Assembly (NCBI GenBank): GCA_028752905.1
Contig: JAQNBH010000005.1
Location: 2,528,328 to 2,592,327 of the forward strand
From: Cladorhizidae sp. MBARI D1340-BT2
Taxonomy: Eukaryota > Porifera > Demospongiae > Poecilosclerida > Cladorhizidae
DNA length: 64,000 bases
Direction: 5' to 3'
The number at the start of each line of letters is the position of its first letter. Position 1 is the stretch's first letter. The translations under genes and the position numbers were made by a program. This document shows positions 22,416 to 36,735 of the stretch, piece by piece. The notes below the pieces were generated by a model, which saw only the letters and a list, made by a program, of their open reading frames with translations, ran no database searches and was not told where the DNA came from.

Positions 22416-25400
22416 TTGTGCAGGTCTGATATGCAATACCTGAGGCCTCCACTTGGAGTACTAGAAACAGCATTGTGCAGGTCTGGTAGGCAATACCTGA
22501 GGCCTCCACTTGGAGCACTAGAAACAGCATTGTGCAGGTCTGATATGCAATACCTGAGGCCTCCACTTGGAGTACTAGAAACAGCATTGTGCAGGTCTGA
22601 TATGCAATACCTGTAGCCTCCACTTGGAGTACTAGAAACAGCATTGTGCAGGTCTGATATGCAATACCTATAGCCTCCACTTGGAGTACTAGAAACAGCA
22701 TTGTGCAGGTCTGATATGCAATACCTGTAGCCTCCACTTGGAGTACTAGAAACAGCATTGTGCAGGTCTGATATGCAATACCTGAGGCCTCCACTTGGAG
22801 TACTAGAAACAGCATTGTGTAGGTCTGTATGCAATACCTGTAGCCTCCACTTGGTGTACTAGAAACAGCATTGTGCAGGTCTGATATGCAATACCTATAG
22901 CCTCCACTTGGAGTACTAGAAACAGCATTGTGCAGGTCTGATATGCAATACCTGAGGCCTCCACTTGGAGTACTAGAAACAGCATTGTGCAGGTCTGATA
23001 TGCAATACCTGTAGCCTCCACTTGGAGTACTAGAAACAGCATTGTGCAGGTCTGATATGCAATACCTGTAGCCTCCACTTGGAGTACTAGAAACAGCATT
23101 GTGCAGGTCTGATATGCAATACCTGTAGCCTCCACTTGGAGTACTAGAAACAGCATTGTGCAGGTCTGATATGCAATACCTGAGGCCTCCACTTGGATTA
23201 CTAGAAACAGCATTGTGCAGGTCTGATATGCAATACCTGAGGCCTTCACTTGGAGTACTAGAAACAGCATTGTGAAGGTCTGATATGCAATACCTGTAGC
23301 CTCCACTTGGAGCACTAGAAACAGCATTGTGGAGGTCTGGTATGCAATACCTGTAGCCTCCAATTGGAGTACTAGAAACAGCATTGTGCAGGTCTGATAT
23401 GCAATACCTGTAGCCTCCACTAGGAGTACTAGAAACAGCATTGTGCAGGTCTGATATGCAATACCTGTAGCCTCCACTTGGAGTACTAGAAACAGCATTG
23501 TGCAGGGCTGGTAGGCAATACCTGTAGCCTCCACTTGGAGTACTAGAAACAGCATTCTGCAGGTCTGATATGCAATACCTGAGGCCTCCACTTGGAGTAC
23601 TAGAAACAGCATTGTGCAGGTCTGATATGCAATACCTGTAGCCTCCACTTCAAGTACTAGAAACAGCATTGTGCAGGTCTGATATGCAATACCTGTAGCC
23701 TCCACTAGGAGTACTAGAAACAGAATTGTGGAGGTCTGATATGCAATACCTGAGGCCTCCATTGTGCAGGTCTGATATGCAATACCTGTAGCCTCCACTT
23801 GGAGCACTAGAAACAGCATTGTGCAGGTCTGATATGCAATACCTGTAGCCTCCACTTGGAGCATTAGAAACAGCATTGTGCAGGTCTGATATGCAATACC
23901 TGAGGCCTCCACTAGGAGTACTAGAAACAGCATTGTGCAGGTCTGATATGCAATACCTGAAGCCTCCACTTGGAGTACTAGAAACAGAATTGTGCAGGTC
24001 TGATATGTAGCCTCCACTTGGAGTACTAGAAACAGCATTGTGTAGGTCTGGTAGGCAATACCTGAGGCCTCTACTTGGAGAACTAGAAACAGCATTGTGC
24101 AGGTCTGATATGCAATACCTGAAGCCTCCACTTGGAGTACTAGAAACAGCATTGTGCAGGTCTGATATGCAATACCTGTAGCCTCCACTTGGAGTACTAG
24201 AAACAGCATTGTGCAGGTCTGATATGCAATACCTGTAGCCTCCACTTGGAGTACTAGAAACAGCATTGTGCAGGTCTGATATGCAATACCTGTAGCCTCC
24301 ACTTGGAGTACTAGAAACAGCATTGTGGAGGTCTGATATGCAATACCTGTAGCCTCCACTTGGAGTACTAGAAACAGCATTGTGCAGGTCTGATATGCAA
24401 TACCTGTAGCCTCCACTTGGAGTACTAGAAACAGCATTGTGCAGGTCTGATATGCAATACCTGAGGCCTCCACTTGGAGTACCAGAAACAGCATTGTGGA
24501 GGTCTGGTATGCAATACCTGTAGCCTCCACTTGGAGTACTAGAAACAGCATTGTGGAGGTCTGATATGCAATACCTGAGGCCTCCACTAGGAGTACTAGA
24601 AACAGCATTGTGCAGGTCTGATATGCAATACCTGAGGCCTCCACTTGGAGTACCAGAAACAGCATTGTGCAGGTCTGATATGCAATACCTGAGGCCTCCA
24701 CTTGGAGTACTAGAAACAGCATTGTGCAGGTCTGATATGCAATACCTGAGGCCTCCACTTGGAGTACTAGAAACAGCATTGTGCAGGTCTGATATGCAAT
24801 ACCTGTAGCCTCCACTAGGAGTACTAGAAACAGCATTGTGCAGGTCTGATATGCAATACCTGTAGCCTCCACTTGGAGTACTAGAAACAGCATTGTGTAG
24901 GTCTGGTAGGCAATACCTGAGGCCTCCACTTGGAGTACTAGAAACAGCATTGTGCAGGTCTGATATGCAATACCTGTAGCCTCCACTTGGAGCACTAGAA
25001 ACAGCATTGTGCAGGTCTGATAAGCAATACCTGTAGCCTCCACTTGGAGTACTAGAAACAGCATTGTGCAGGTCTGATATGCAATACCTGTAGCCTCCAC
25101 TTGGAGTACTAGAAACAGCATTGTGCAGGTCTGATATGCAATACCTGTAGCCTCCACTTGGAGTACTAGAAACAGCATTGTGCAGGTCTGATATGCAATA
25201 CCTGAGGCCTCCACTTGGAGTACTAGAAACAGCATTGTGCAGGTCTGGTAGGCAATACCTGAGGCCTCCACTTGGAGCACTAGAAACAGCATTGTGCAGG
25301 TCTGATATGCAATACCTGAGGCCTCCACTTGGAGTACTAGAAACAGCATTGTGCAGGTCTGATATGCAATACCTGTAGCCTCCACTTGGAGTACACTAGA

Positions 25401-28000
25401 AACAGCATTGTGCAGGTCTGATATGCAATACCTATAGCCTCCACTTGGAGTACTAGAAACAGCATTGTGCAGGTCTGATATGCAATACCTGTAGCCTCCA
25501 CTTGGAGTACTAGAAACAGCATTGTGCAGGTCTGATATGCAATACCTGAGGCCTCCACTTGGAGTACTAGAAACAGCATTGTGTAGGTCTGTATGCAATA
25601 CCTGTAGCCTCCACTTGGTGTACTAGAAACAGCATTGTGCAGGTCTGATATGCAATACCTATAGCCTCCACTTGGAGTACTAGAAACAGCATTGTGCAGG
25701 TCTGATATGCAATACCTGAGGCCTCCACTTGGAGTACTAGAAACAGCATTGTGCAGGTCTGATATGCAATACCTGTAGCCTCCACTTGGAGTACTAGAAA
25801 CAGCATTGTGCAGGTCTGATATGCAATACCTGTAGCCTCCACTTGGAGTACTAGAAACAGCATTGTGCAGGTCTGATATGCAATACCTGTAGCCTCCACT
25901 TGGAGTACTAGAAACAGCATTGTGCAGGTCTGATATGCAATACCTGAGGCCTCCACTTGGATTACTAGAAACAGCATTGTGCAGGTCTGATATGCAATAC
26001 CTGAGGCCTTCACTTGGAGTACTAGAAACAGCATTGTGAAGGTCTGATATGCAATACCTGTAGCCTCCACTTGGAGCACTAGAAACAGCATTTTGGAGGT
26101 CTGGTATGCAATACCTGTAGCCTCCAATTGGAGTACTAGAAACAGCATTGTGCAGGTCTGATATGAAATACCTGTAGCCTCCACTAGGAGTACTAGAAAC
26201 AGCATTGTGCAGGTCTGATATGCAATACCTGTAGCCTCCACTTGGAGTACTAGAAACAGCATTGTGCAGGGCTGGTAGGCAATACCTGTAGCCTCCACTT
26301 GGAGTACTAGAAACAGCATTCTGCAGGTCTGATATGCAATACCTGAGGCCTCCACTTGGAGTACTAGAAACAGCATTGTGCAGGTCTGATATGCAATACC
26401 TGTAGCCTCCACTTCAAGTACTAGAAACAGCATTGTGCAGGTCTGATATGCAATACCTGTAGCCTCCACTAGGAGTACTAGAAACAGAATTGTGGAGGTC
26501 TGATATGCAATACCTGAGGCCTCCATTGTGCAGGTCTGATATGCAATACCTGTAGCCTCCACTTGGAGCACTAGAAACAGCATTGTGCAGGTCTGATATG
26601 CAATACCTGTAGCCTCCACTTGGAGCACTAGAAACAGCATTGTGCAGGTCTGATATGCAATACCTGAGGCCTCCACTAGGAGTACTAGAAACAGCATTGT
26701 GCAGGTCTGATATGCAATACCTGAAGCCTCCACTTGGAGTACTAGAAACAGAATTGTGCAGGTCTGATATGCAATACCTGTAGCCTCCACTTGGAGTACT
26801 AGAAACAGCATTGTGTAGGTCTGGTAGGCAATACCTGAGGCCTCTACTTGGAGAACTAGAAACAGCATTGTGCAGGTCTGATATGCAATACCTGAAGCCT
26901 CCACTTGGAGTACTAGAAACAGCATTGTGCAGGGCTGATATGCAATACCTGTAGCCTCCACTTGGAGTACTAGAAACAGCATTGTGCAGGTCTGATATGC
27001 AATACCTGTAGCCTCCACTTGGAGTACTAGAAACAGCATTGTGGAGGTCTGATATGCAATACCTGTAGCCTCCACTTGGAGTACTAGAAACAGCATTGTG
27101 CAGGTCTGATATGCAATACCTGTAGCCTCCACTTGGAGTACTAGAAACAGCATTGTGCAGGTCTGATATGCAATACCTGAGGCCTCCACTTGGAGTACCA
27201 GAAACAGCATTGTGGAGGTCTGGTATGCAATACCTGTAGCCTCCACTTGGAGTACTAGAAACAGCATTGTGGAGGTCTGATATGCAATACCTGAGGCCTC
27301 CACTAGGAGTACTAGAAACAGCATTGTGCAGGTCTGATATGCAATACCTGAGGCCTCCACTTGGAGTACCAGAAACAGCATTGTGCAGGTCTGATATGCA
27401 ATACCTGAGGCCTCCACTTGGAGTACTAGAAACAGCATTGTGCAGGTCTGATATGCAATACCTGAGGCCTCCACTTGGAGTACTAGAAACAGCATTGTGC
27501 AGGTCTGATATGCAATACCTGTAGCCTCCACTAGGAGTACTAGAAACAGCATTGTGCAGGTCTGATATGCAATACCTGTAGCCTCCACTTGGAGTACTAG
27601 AAACAGCATTGTGTAGGTCTGGTAGGCAATACCTGAGGCCTCCACTTGGAGTACTAGAAACAGCATTGTGCAGGTCTGATATGCAATACCTGTAGCCTCC
27701 ACTTGGAGCACTAGAAACAGCATTGTGCAGGTCTGATATGCAATACCTGTAGCCTCCACTTGGAGTACTAGAAACAGCATTGTGCAGGTCTGATATGCAA
27801 TACCTGTAGCCTCCACTTGGAGTACTAGAAACAGCATTGTGCAGGTCTGATATGCAATACCTGTAGCCTCCACTTGGAGTACTAGAAACAGCATTGTGGA
27901 GGTCTGATATGCAATACCTGTAGCCTCCACTTGGAGTACTAGAAACAGCATTGTGTAGGTCTGATATGCAATACCTGTAGCCTCCACTTGGAGTACTAGA
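22416..28000. repeat. 2,764-bp (49-monomer) duplication in the 57-bp array
   Basis: A 1-bp deletion variant (GTCTGTATGC) occurs near 22,826 and 25,590. Summed indels in the interval (the 21-bp deletion, a 9-bp loss near 24,001, a 2-bp gain near 25,392 and a 1-bp loss) give 49 x 57 - 29 = 2,764, as observed. Monomers with CTGATATGC changed to CTGGTAGGC and the GAACTAGAAA variant follow in the same order in both copies. The second copy lacks the 9-bp loss. Confidence 0.82.
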
Positions 28001-28980
28001 AACAGCATTGTGCAGGTCTGATATGCAATACCTGAGGCCTCCACTTGGAGTACCAGAAACAGCATTGTGGAGGTCTGGTATGCAATACCTGTAGCCTCCA
28101 CTTGGAGTACTAGAAACAGCATTGTGGAGGTCTGATATGCAATACCTGAGGCCTCCACTAGGAGTACTAGAAACAGCATTGTGCAGGTCTGATATGCAAT
28201 ACCTGAGGCCTCCACTTGGAGTACCAGAAACAGCATTGTGCAGGTCTGATATGCAATACCTGAGGCCTCCACTTGGAGTACTAGAAACAGCATTGTGCAG
28301 GTCTGATATGCAATACCTGTAGCCTCCACTAGGAGTACTAGAAACAGCATTGTGCAGGTCTGATATGCAATACCTGTAGCCTCCACTTGGAGTACTAGAA
28401 ACAGCATTGTGTAGGTCTGGTAGGCAATACCTGAGGCCTCCACTTGGAGTACTAGAAACAGCATTGTGCAGGTCTGATATGCAATACCTGTAGCCTCCAC
28501 TTGGAGCACTAGAAACAGCATTGTGCAGGTCTGATATGCAATACCTGTAGCCTCCACTTGGAGTACTAGAAACAGCATTGTGCAGGTCTGATATGCAATA
28601 CCTGTAGCCTCCACTTGGAGTACTAGAAACAGCATTGTGCAGGTCTGATATGCAATACCTGTAGCCTCCACTTGGAGTACTAGAAACAGCATTGTGCAGG
28701 TCTGATATGCAATACCTGAGGCCTCCACTTGGATTACTAGAAACAGCATTGTGCAGGTCTGATATGCAATACCTGAGGCCTTCACTTGGAGTACTAGAAA
28801 CAGCATTGTGAAGGTCTGATATGCAATACCTGTAGCTTCCACTTGGAGCATTAGAAACAGCATTGTGTAGGTCTGATATGCAATACCTGAGGCCTCCACT
28901 AGGAGTACTAGAAACAGCATTGTGCAGGGCTGGTAGGCAATACCTGTAGCCTCCACTTGGAGTACTAGAAACAGCATTCT
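27267..28980. repeat. 855-bp (15-monomer) duplication in the 57-bp array
   Basis: A run starting with a TGTGGAGGTCTGATATG monomer after one with CTGGTATGC appears at about 27,267 and 28,122, exactly 15 x 57 apart, including the same GTACCAGAAAC variants (near 27,366 and 28,221). A third related run begins near 24,551. Confidence 0.75.
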
Positions 28981-30899
28981 GCAGGTCTGATATGCAATAC
29001 CTGAGGCCTCCACTTGGAGTACTAGAAACAGCATTGTGCAGGTCTGATATGCAATACCTGTAGCCTCCACTTGGAGTACTAGAAACAGCATTGTGCAGGT
29101 CTGATATGCAATACCTGAGGCCTCCACTTGGATTACTAGAAACAGCATTGTGCAGGACTGATATGCAATACCTGAGGCCTTCACTTGGAGTACTAGAAAC
29201 AGCATTGTGAAGGTCTGATATGCAATACCTGTAGCCTCCACTTGGAGCACTAGAAACAGCATTGTGGAGGTCTGGTATGCAATACCTGTAGCCTCCAATT
29301 GGAGTACTAGAAACAGCATTGTGCAGGTCTGATATGCAATACCTGTAGCCTCCACTAGGAGTACTAGAAACAGCATTGTGCAGGTCTGATATGCAATACC
29401 TGTAGCCTCCACTTGGAGTACTAGAAACAGCATTGTGCAGGGCTGGTAGGCAATACCTGTAGCCTCCACTTGGAGTACTAGAAACAGCATTCTGCAGGTC
29501 TGATATGCAATACCTGAGGCCTCCACTTGGAGTACTAGAAACAGCATTGTGCAGGTCTGATATGCAATACCTGTAGCCTCCACTTGGAGTACTAGAAACA
29601 GCATTGTGCAGGTCTGATATGCAATACCTGTAGCCTCCACTAGGAGTACTAGAAACAGAATTGTGGAGGTCTGATATGCAATACCTGAGGCCTCCATTGT
29701 GCAGGTCTGATATGCAATACCTGAGGCCTCCATTGTGCAGGTCTGATATGCAATACCTGTAGCCTCCACTTGGAGCACTAGAAACAGCATTGTGCAGGTC
29801 TGATATGCAATACCTGTAGCCTCCACTTGGAGCACTAGAAACAGCATTGTGCAGGTCTGATATGCAATACCTGAGGCCTCCACTAGGAGTACTAGAAACA
29901 GCATTGTGCAGGTCTGATATGCAATACCTGAAGCCTCCACTTGGAGTACTAGAAACAGAATTGTGCAGGTCTGATATGCAATACCTGTAGCCTCCACTTG
30001 GAGTACTAGAAACAGCATTGTGTAGGTCTGGTAGGCAATACCTGAGGCCTCTACTTGGAGAACTAGAAACAGCATTGTGCAGGTCTGATATGCAATACCT
30101 GAAGCCTCCACTTGGAGTACTAGAAACAGCATTGTGCAGGTCTGATATGCAATACCTGTAGCCTCCACTTGGAGTACTAGAAACAGCATTGTGCAGGTCT
30201 GATATGTAATACCTGTAGCCTCCACTTGGAGTACTAGAAACAGCATTGTGCAGGTCTGATATGCAATACCTGTAGCCTCCACTTGGAGTACTAGAAACAG
30301 CATTGTGTAGGTCTGATATGCAATACCTGAAGCCTCCACTTGGAGTACTAGAAACAGCATTGTGCAGGTCTGATATGCAATACCTGTAGCCTCCACTTGG
30401 AGTACTAGAAACAGCATTGTGTAGGTCTGATATGCAATACCTGAGGCCTCCACTTGGAGTACTAGAAACAGCATTGTGCAGGTCTGATATGCAATACCTG
30501 AGGCCTCCACTTGGAGTACCAGAAACAGCATTGTGGAGGTCTGGTATGCAATACCTGTAGCCTCCACTTGGAGTACTAGAAACAGCATTGTGGAGGTCTG
30601 ATATGCAATACCTGAGGCCTCCACTAGGAGTACTAGAAACAGCATTGTGCAGGTCTGATATGCAATACCTGAGGCCTCCACTTGGAGTACCAGAAACAGC
30701 ATTGTGCAGGTCTGATATGCAATACCGGTAGCCTCCACTTGGAGTACTAGAAACAGCATTGTGTAGGTCTGATATGCAATACCTGTAGCCTCCACTAGGA
30801 GTACTAGAAACAGCATTGTGTAGGTCTGGTAGGCAATACCTGAGGCCTCCACTTGGAGTACTAGAAACAGCATTGTGCAGGTCTGATATGCAATACCTG

Positions 30900-33800
30900 T
30901 AGCCTCCACTTGGAGTACTAGAAACAGCATTGTGTAGGTCTGGTAGGCAATACCTGAGGCCTCCACTTGGAGTACTAGAAACAGCATTGTGCAGGTCTGA
31001 TAGGCAATACCTGTAGCCTCCACTTGGAGCACTAGAAACAGCATTGTGCAGGTCTGATATGCAATACCTGTAGCCTCCACTTGGAGTACTAGAAACAGCA
31101 TTGTGCAGGTCTGATATGCAATACCTGTAGCCTCCATTTGGAGTACTAGAAACAGCATTGTGCAGGTCTGATATGCAATACCTGAGGCCTCCACTTGGAT
31201 TACTAGAAACAGCATTGTGCAGGTCTGATATGCAATACCTGAGGCCTTCACTTGGAGTACTAGAAACAGCATTGTGAAGGTCTGATATGCAATACCTGTA
31301 GCCTCCACTTGGAGCACTAGAAACAGCATTGTGGAGGTCTGATATGCAATACCTGTAGCCTCCACTTGGAGTACTAGAAACAGCATTGTGCAGGGCTGGT
31401 AGGCAATACCTGTAGCCTCCACTTGGAGTACTAGAAACAGCATTCTGCAGGTCTGATATGCAATACCTGAGGCCTCCACTTGGAGTACTAGAAACAGCAT
31501 TGTGCAGGTCTGATATGCAATACCTGTAGCCTCCACTTGGAGTACTAGAAACAGCATTGTGCAGGTCTGATATGCAATACCTGTAGCCTCCACTAGGAGT
31601 ACTAGAAACAGAATTGTGGAGGTCTGATATGCAATACCTGAGGCCTCCATTGTGCAGGTCTGATATGCAATACCTGTAGCCTCCACTTGGAGCACTAGAA
31701 ACAGCATTGTGCAGGTCTGATATGCAATACCTGTAGCCTCCACTTGGAGCACTAGAAACAGCATTGTACAGGTCTGATATGCAATACCTGAGGCCTCCAC
31801 TAGGAGTACTAGAAACAGCATTGTGCAGGTCTGATATGCAATACCTGAAGCCTCCACTTGGAGTACTAGAAACAGAATTGTGCAGGTCTGATATGCAATA
31901 CCTGTAGCCTCCACTTGGAGTACTAGAAACAGCATTGTGTAGGTCTGGTAGGCAATACCTGAGGCCTCTACTTGGAGAACTAGAAACAGCATTGTGCAGG
32001 TCTGATATGCAATACCTGAAGCCTCCACTTGGAGTACTAGAAACAGCATTGTGCAGGTCTGATATGCAATACCTGTAGCCTCCACTTGGAGTACTAGAAA
32101 CAGCATTGTGTAGGTCTGATATGTAATACCTGTAGCCTCCACTTGGAGTACTAGAAACAGCATTGTGCAGGTCTGGTATGCAATACCTGAGGCCTCCACT
32201 TGGAGTACTAGAAACAGCATTGTGTAGGTCTGATATGCAATACCTGAGGCCTCCACTTGGAGTACTAGAAACAGCATTGTGCAGGTCTGATATGCAATAC
32301 CTGAGGCCTCCACTTGGAGTACCAGAAACAGCATTTTGGAGGTCTGGTATGCAATACCTGTAGCCTCCACTTGGAGTACTAGAAACAGCATTGTGGAGGT
32401 CTGATATGCAATACCTGAGGCCTCCACTAGGAGTACTAGAAACAGCATTGTGCAGGTCTGATATGCAATTCCTGAGGCCTCCACTTGGAGTACCAGAAAC
32501 AGCATTGTGCAGGTCTGATATGCAATACCTGTAGCCTCCACTTGGAGTACTAGAAACAGCATTGTGCAGGTCTGATATGCAATACCTGAGGCCTCCACTA
32601 GGAGTACAAGAAACAGCATTGTGCAGGTCTGATATGCAATACCTGAGGCCTCCACTTGGAGTACTAGAAACAGTTGTGCAGGTCTGATATGCAATACCTG
32701 AGGCCTCCACTTGGAGTACTAGAAACAGCATTGTGCAGGTCTGATATGCAATACCTGTAGCCTCCACTTGGAGTACTAGAAACAGCATTGTTGTAGGTCT
32801 GATATGCAATACCTGAAGCCTCCACTTGGAGTACTAGAAACAGCATTGTGCAGGTCTGATATGCAATACCTGTACCCTCCACTTGGAGTACTAGAAACAG
32901 CATTGTGCAGGTCTGATATGCAATACCTGAGGCCTCCACTAGGAGTACTAGAAACAGCATTGTGCAGGTCTGATATGCAATACCTGTAGCCTCCACTTGG
33001 AGTACTAGAAACAGCATTGTGCAGGTCTGATATGCAATACCTGAGGCCTCCACTAGGAGTACTAGAAACAGCATTGTGCAGGTCTGATATGCAATACCTG
33101 TAGCCTCCACTTGGAGTACTAGAAACAGCATTGTGCAGGTCTGATATGCAATACCTGAGGCCTCCACTAGGAGTACTAGAAACAGCATTGTGCAGGTCTG
33201 ATATGCAATACCTGTAGCCTCCACTTGGAGGACTAGAAACAGCATTGTGCAGGTCTGATATGCAATACCTGAGGCCTCCACTTGGAGTACTAGAAACAGC
33301 ATTGTGGAGGTCTGATATGCAATACCTGTAGCCTCCACTTGGAGTACTAGAAACAGCATTGTGCAGGTCTGATATGCAATACCTGTAGCCTCCACTTGGA
33401 GTACTAGAAACAGCATTGTGCAGGTCTGATATGCAATACCTGTAGCCTCCACTTGGAGTACTAGAAACAGCATTGTGCAGGTCTGATATGCAACACCTGT
33501 AGCCTCCACTTGGAGCACTAGAAACAGCATTGTGTAGGTCTGATATGCAATACCTGAGGCCTCCACTTGGAGCACTAGAAACAGCATTGTGCAGGTCTGA
33601 TATGCAATACCTGTAGCCTCCACTTGGAGCACTAGAAACAGCATTGTGCAGGTCTGATATGCAATACCTGTAGCCTCCACTTGGAGTACTAGAAACAGCA
33701 TTGTGCAGGTCTGATATGCAATACCTGTAGCCTCCACTTGGAGTACTAGAAACAGCATTGTGCAGGTCTGATATGCAATACCTGTAGCCTCCACTTGGAG

Positions 33801-36735
33801 CACTAGAAACAGCATTGTGCAGGTCTGATATGCAATACCTGAGGCCTCCACTAGGAGTACTAGAAACAACATTGTGCAGGTCTGATATGCAATACCTGAA
33901 GCCTCCACTTGGAGTACTAGAAACAGAATTGTGCAGGTCTGATATGCAATACCTGTAGCCTCCACTTGGAGTACTAGAAACAGCATTGTGTAAGTCTGGT
34001 AGGCAATACCTGAGGCCTCTACTTGGAGAACTAGAAACAGCATTGTGCAGATCTGATATGCAATACCTGTAGCCTCCACTTGGAGTACTAGAAACAGCAT
34101 TGTGCAGGTCTGATATGCAATACCTGTAGCCTCCACTTGGAGTACTAGAAACAGCATTGTGGAGGTCTGATATGCAATACCTGTAGCCTCCACTTGGAGT
34201 ACTAGAAACAGCATTGTGCAGGTCTGGTATGCAATACCTGAGGCCTCCAGTAGGAGTACTAGAAACAGCATTGTGCAGGTCTGATATGCAATACCTGTAG
34301 CCTCCACTTGGAGTACTAGAAACAGCATTGTGCAGGTCTGGTATGCAATACCTGAGGCCTCCAGTAGGAGTACTAGAAACAGCATTGAGCAGGTCTGATA
34401 TGCAATACCTGAGGCCTCCACTTGGAGTACTAGAAACAGCATTGTGCAGGTCTGATATGCAATACCTGTAGCCTCCACTTGGAGTACTAGAAACAGCATT
34501 GTGCAGATCTGATATGCAATACCTGTAGCCTCCACTTGGAGTACTAGAAACAGCATTGTGCAGGTCTGATATGCAATACCTGTAGCCTCCACTTGGAGTA
34601 CTAGAAACAGCATTGTGCAGGTCTGATATGCAATACCTGTAGCCTCCACTTGGAGTACTAGAAACAGCATTGTGTAGGTCTGGTAGGCAATACCTGAGGC
34701 CTCCACTTGGAGTACTAGAAACAGCATTGTGCAGGTCTGATATGCAATACCTGTAGCCTCCACTTGGAGCACTAGAAACAGCATTGTGCAGGTCTGATAT
34801 GCAATACCTGTAGCCTCCACTTGGAGTACTAGAAACAGCATTGTGCAGGTCTGATATGCAATACCTGTAGCCTCCATTTGGAGTACTAGAAACAGCATTG
34901 TGCAGGTCTGATATGCAATACCTGAGGCCTCCACTTGGATTACTAGAAACAGCATTGTGCAGGTCTGATATGCAATACCTGAGGCCTTCACTTGGAGTAC
35001 TAGAAACAGCATTGTGAAGGTCTGATATGCAATACCTGTAGCCTCCACTTGGAGCACTAGAAACAGCATTGTGGAGGTCTGATATGCAATACCTGTAGCC
35101 TCCACTTGGAGTACTAGAAACAGCATTGTGCAGGGCTGGTAGGCAATACCTGTAGCCTCCACTTGGAGTACTAGAAACAGCATTCTGCAGGTCTGATATG
35201 CAATACCTGAGGCCTCCACTTGGAGTACTAGAAACAGCATTGTGCAGGTCTGATATGCAATACCTGTAGCCTCCACTTGGAGTACTAGAAACAGCATTGT
35301 GCAGGTCTGATATGCAATACCTGTAGCCTCCACTAGGAGTACTAGAAACAGAATTGTGGAGGTCTGATATGCAATACCTGAGGCCTCCATTGTGCAGGTC
35401 TGATATGCAATACCTGTAGCCTCCACTTGGAGCACTAGAAACAGCATTGTGCAGGTCTGATATGCAATACCTGTAGCCTCCACTTGGAGCACTAGAAACA
35501 GCATTGTGCAGGTCTGATATGCAATACCTGAGGCCTCCACTAGGAGTACTAGAAACAGCATTGTGCAGGTCTGATATGCAATACCTGAAGCCTCCACTTG
35601 GAGTACTAGAAACAGAATTGTGCAGGTCTGATATGCAATACCTGTAGCCTCCACTTGGAGTACTAGAAACAGCATTGTGTAGGTCTGGTAGGCAATACCT
35701 GAGGCCTCTACTTGGAGAACTAGAAACAGCATTGTGCAGGTCTGATATGCAATACCTGAAGCCTCAACTTGGAGTACTAGAAACAGCATTGTGCAGGTCT
35801 GATATGCAATACCTGTAGCCTCCACTTGGAGTACTAGAAACAGCATTGTGTAGGTCTGATATGTAATACCTGTAGCCTCCACTTGGAGTACTAGAAACAG
35901 CATTGTGCAGGTCTGGTATGCAATACCTGAGGCCTCCACTTGGAGTACTAGAAACAGCATTGTGTAGGTCTGATATGCAATACCTGAGGCCTCCACTTGG
36001 AGTACTAGAAACAGCATTGTGCAGGTCTGATATGCAATACCTGAGGCCTCCACTTGGAGTACCAGAAACAGCATTTTGGAGGTCTGGTATGCAATACCTG
36101 TAGCCTCCACTTGGAGTACTAGAAACAGCATTGTGGAGGTCTGATATGCAATACCTGAGGCCTCCACTAGGAGTACTAGAAACAGCATTGTGCAGGTCTG
36201 ATATGCAATTCCTGAGGCCTCCACTTGGAGTACCAGAAACAGCATTGTGCAGGTCTGATATGCAATACCTGTAGCCTCCACTTGGAGTACTAGAAACAGC
36301 ATTGTGCAGGTCTGATATGCAATACCTGAGGCCTCCACTAGGAGTACAAGAAACAGCATTGTGCAGGTCTGATATGCAATACCTGAGGCCTCCACTTGGA
36401 GTACTAGAAACAGCATTGTGCAGGTCTGATATGCAATACCTGAGGCCTCCACTTGGAGTACTAGAAACAGCATTGTGCAGGTCTGATATGCAATACCTGT
36501 AGCCTCCACTTGGAGTACTAGAAACAGCATTGTTGTAGGTCTGATATGCAATACCTGAAGCCTCCACTTGGAGTACTAGAAACAGCATTGTGCAGGTCTG
36601 ATATGCAATACCTGTACCCTCCACTTGGAGTACTAGAAACAGCATTGTGCAGGTCTGATATGCAATACCTGAGGCCTCCACTAGGAGTACTAGAAACAGC
36701 ATTGTGCAGGTCTGATATGCAATACCTGTAGCCTC
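30900..36735. repeat. 3,742-bp (66-monomer) duplication in the 57-bp array
   Basis: The block 30,900-32,990 recurs at 34,640-36,730. Shared markers are the short monomer (31,644 and 35,384), CAATTCCTGAGG (near 32,467 and 36,207), GTACAAGAAAC (near 32,605 and 36,345), the 1-bp gain TTGTTGTAGG (near 32,791 and 36,533) and CTGTACCCTCC (near 32,871 and 36,613). The offset is 3,740 up to about 32,670, where the first copy alone has lost 2 bp (CAGTTGTGC), and 3,742 after it. This equals 66 monomers minus the 21-bp deletion plus one base. Confidence 0.85.
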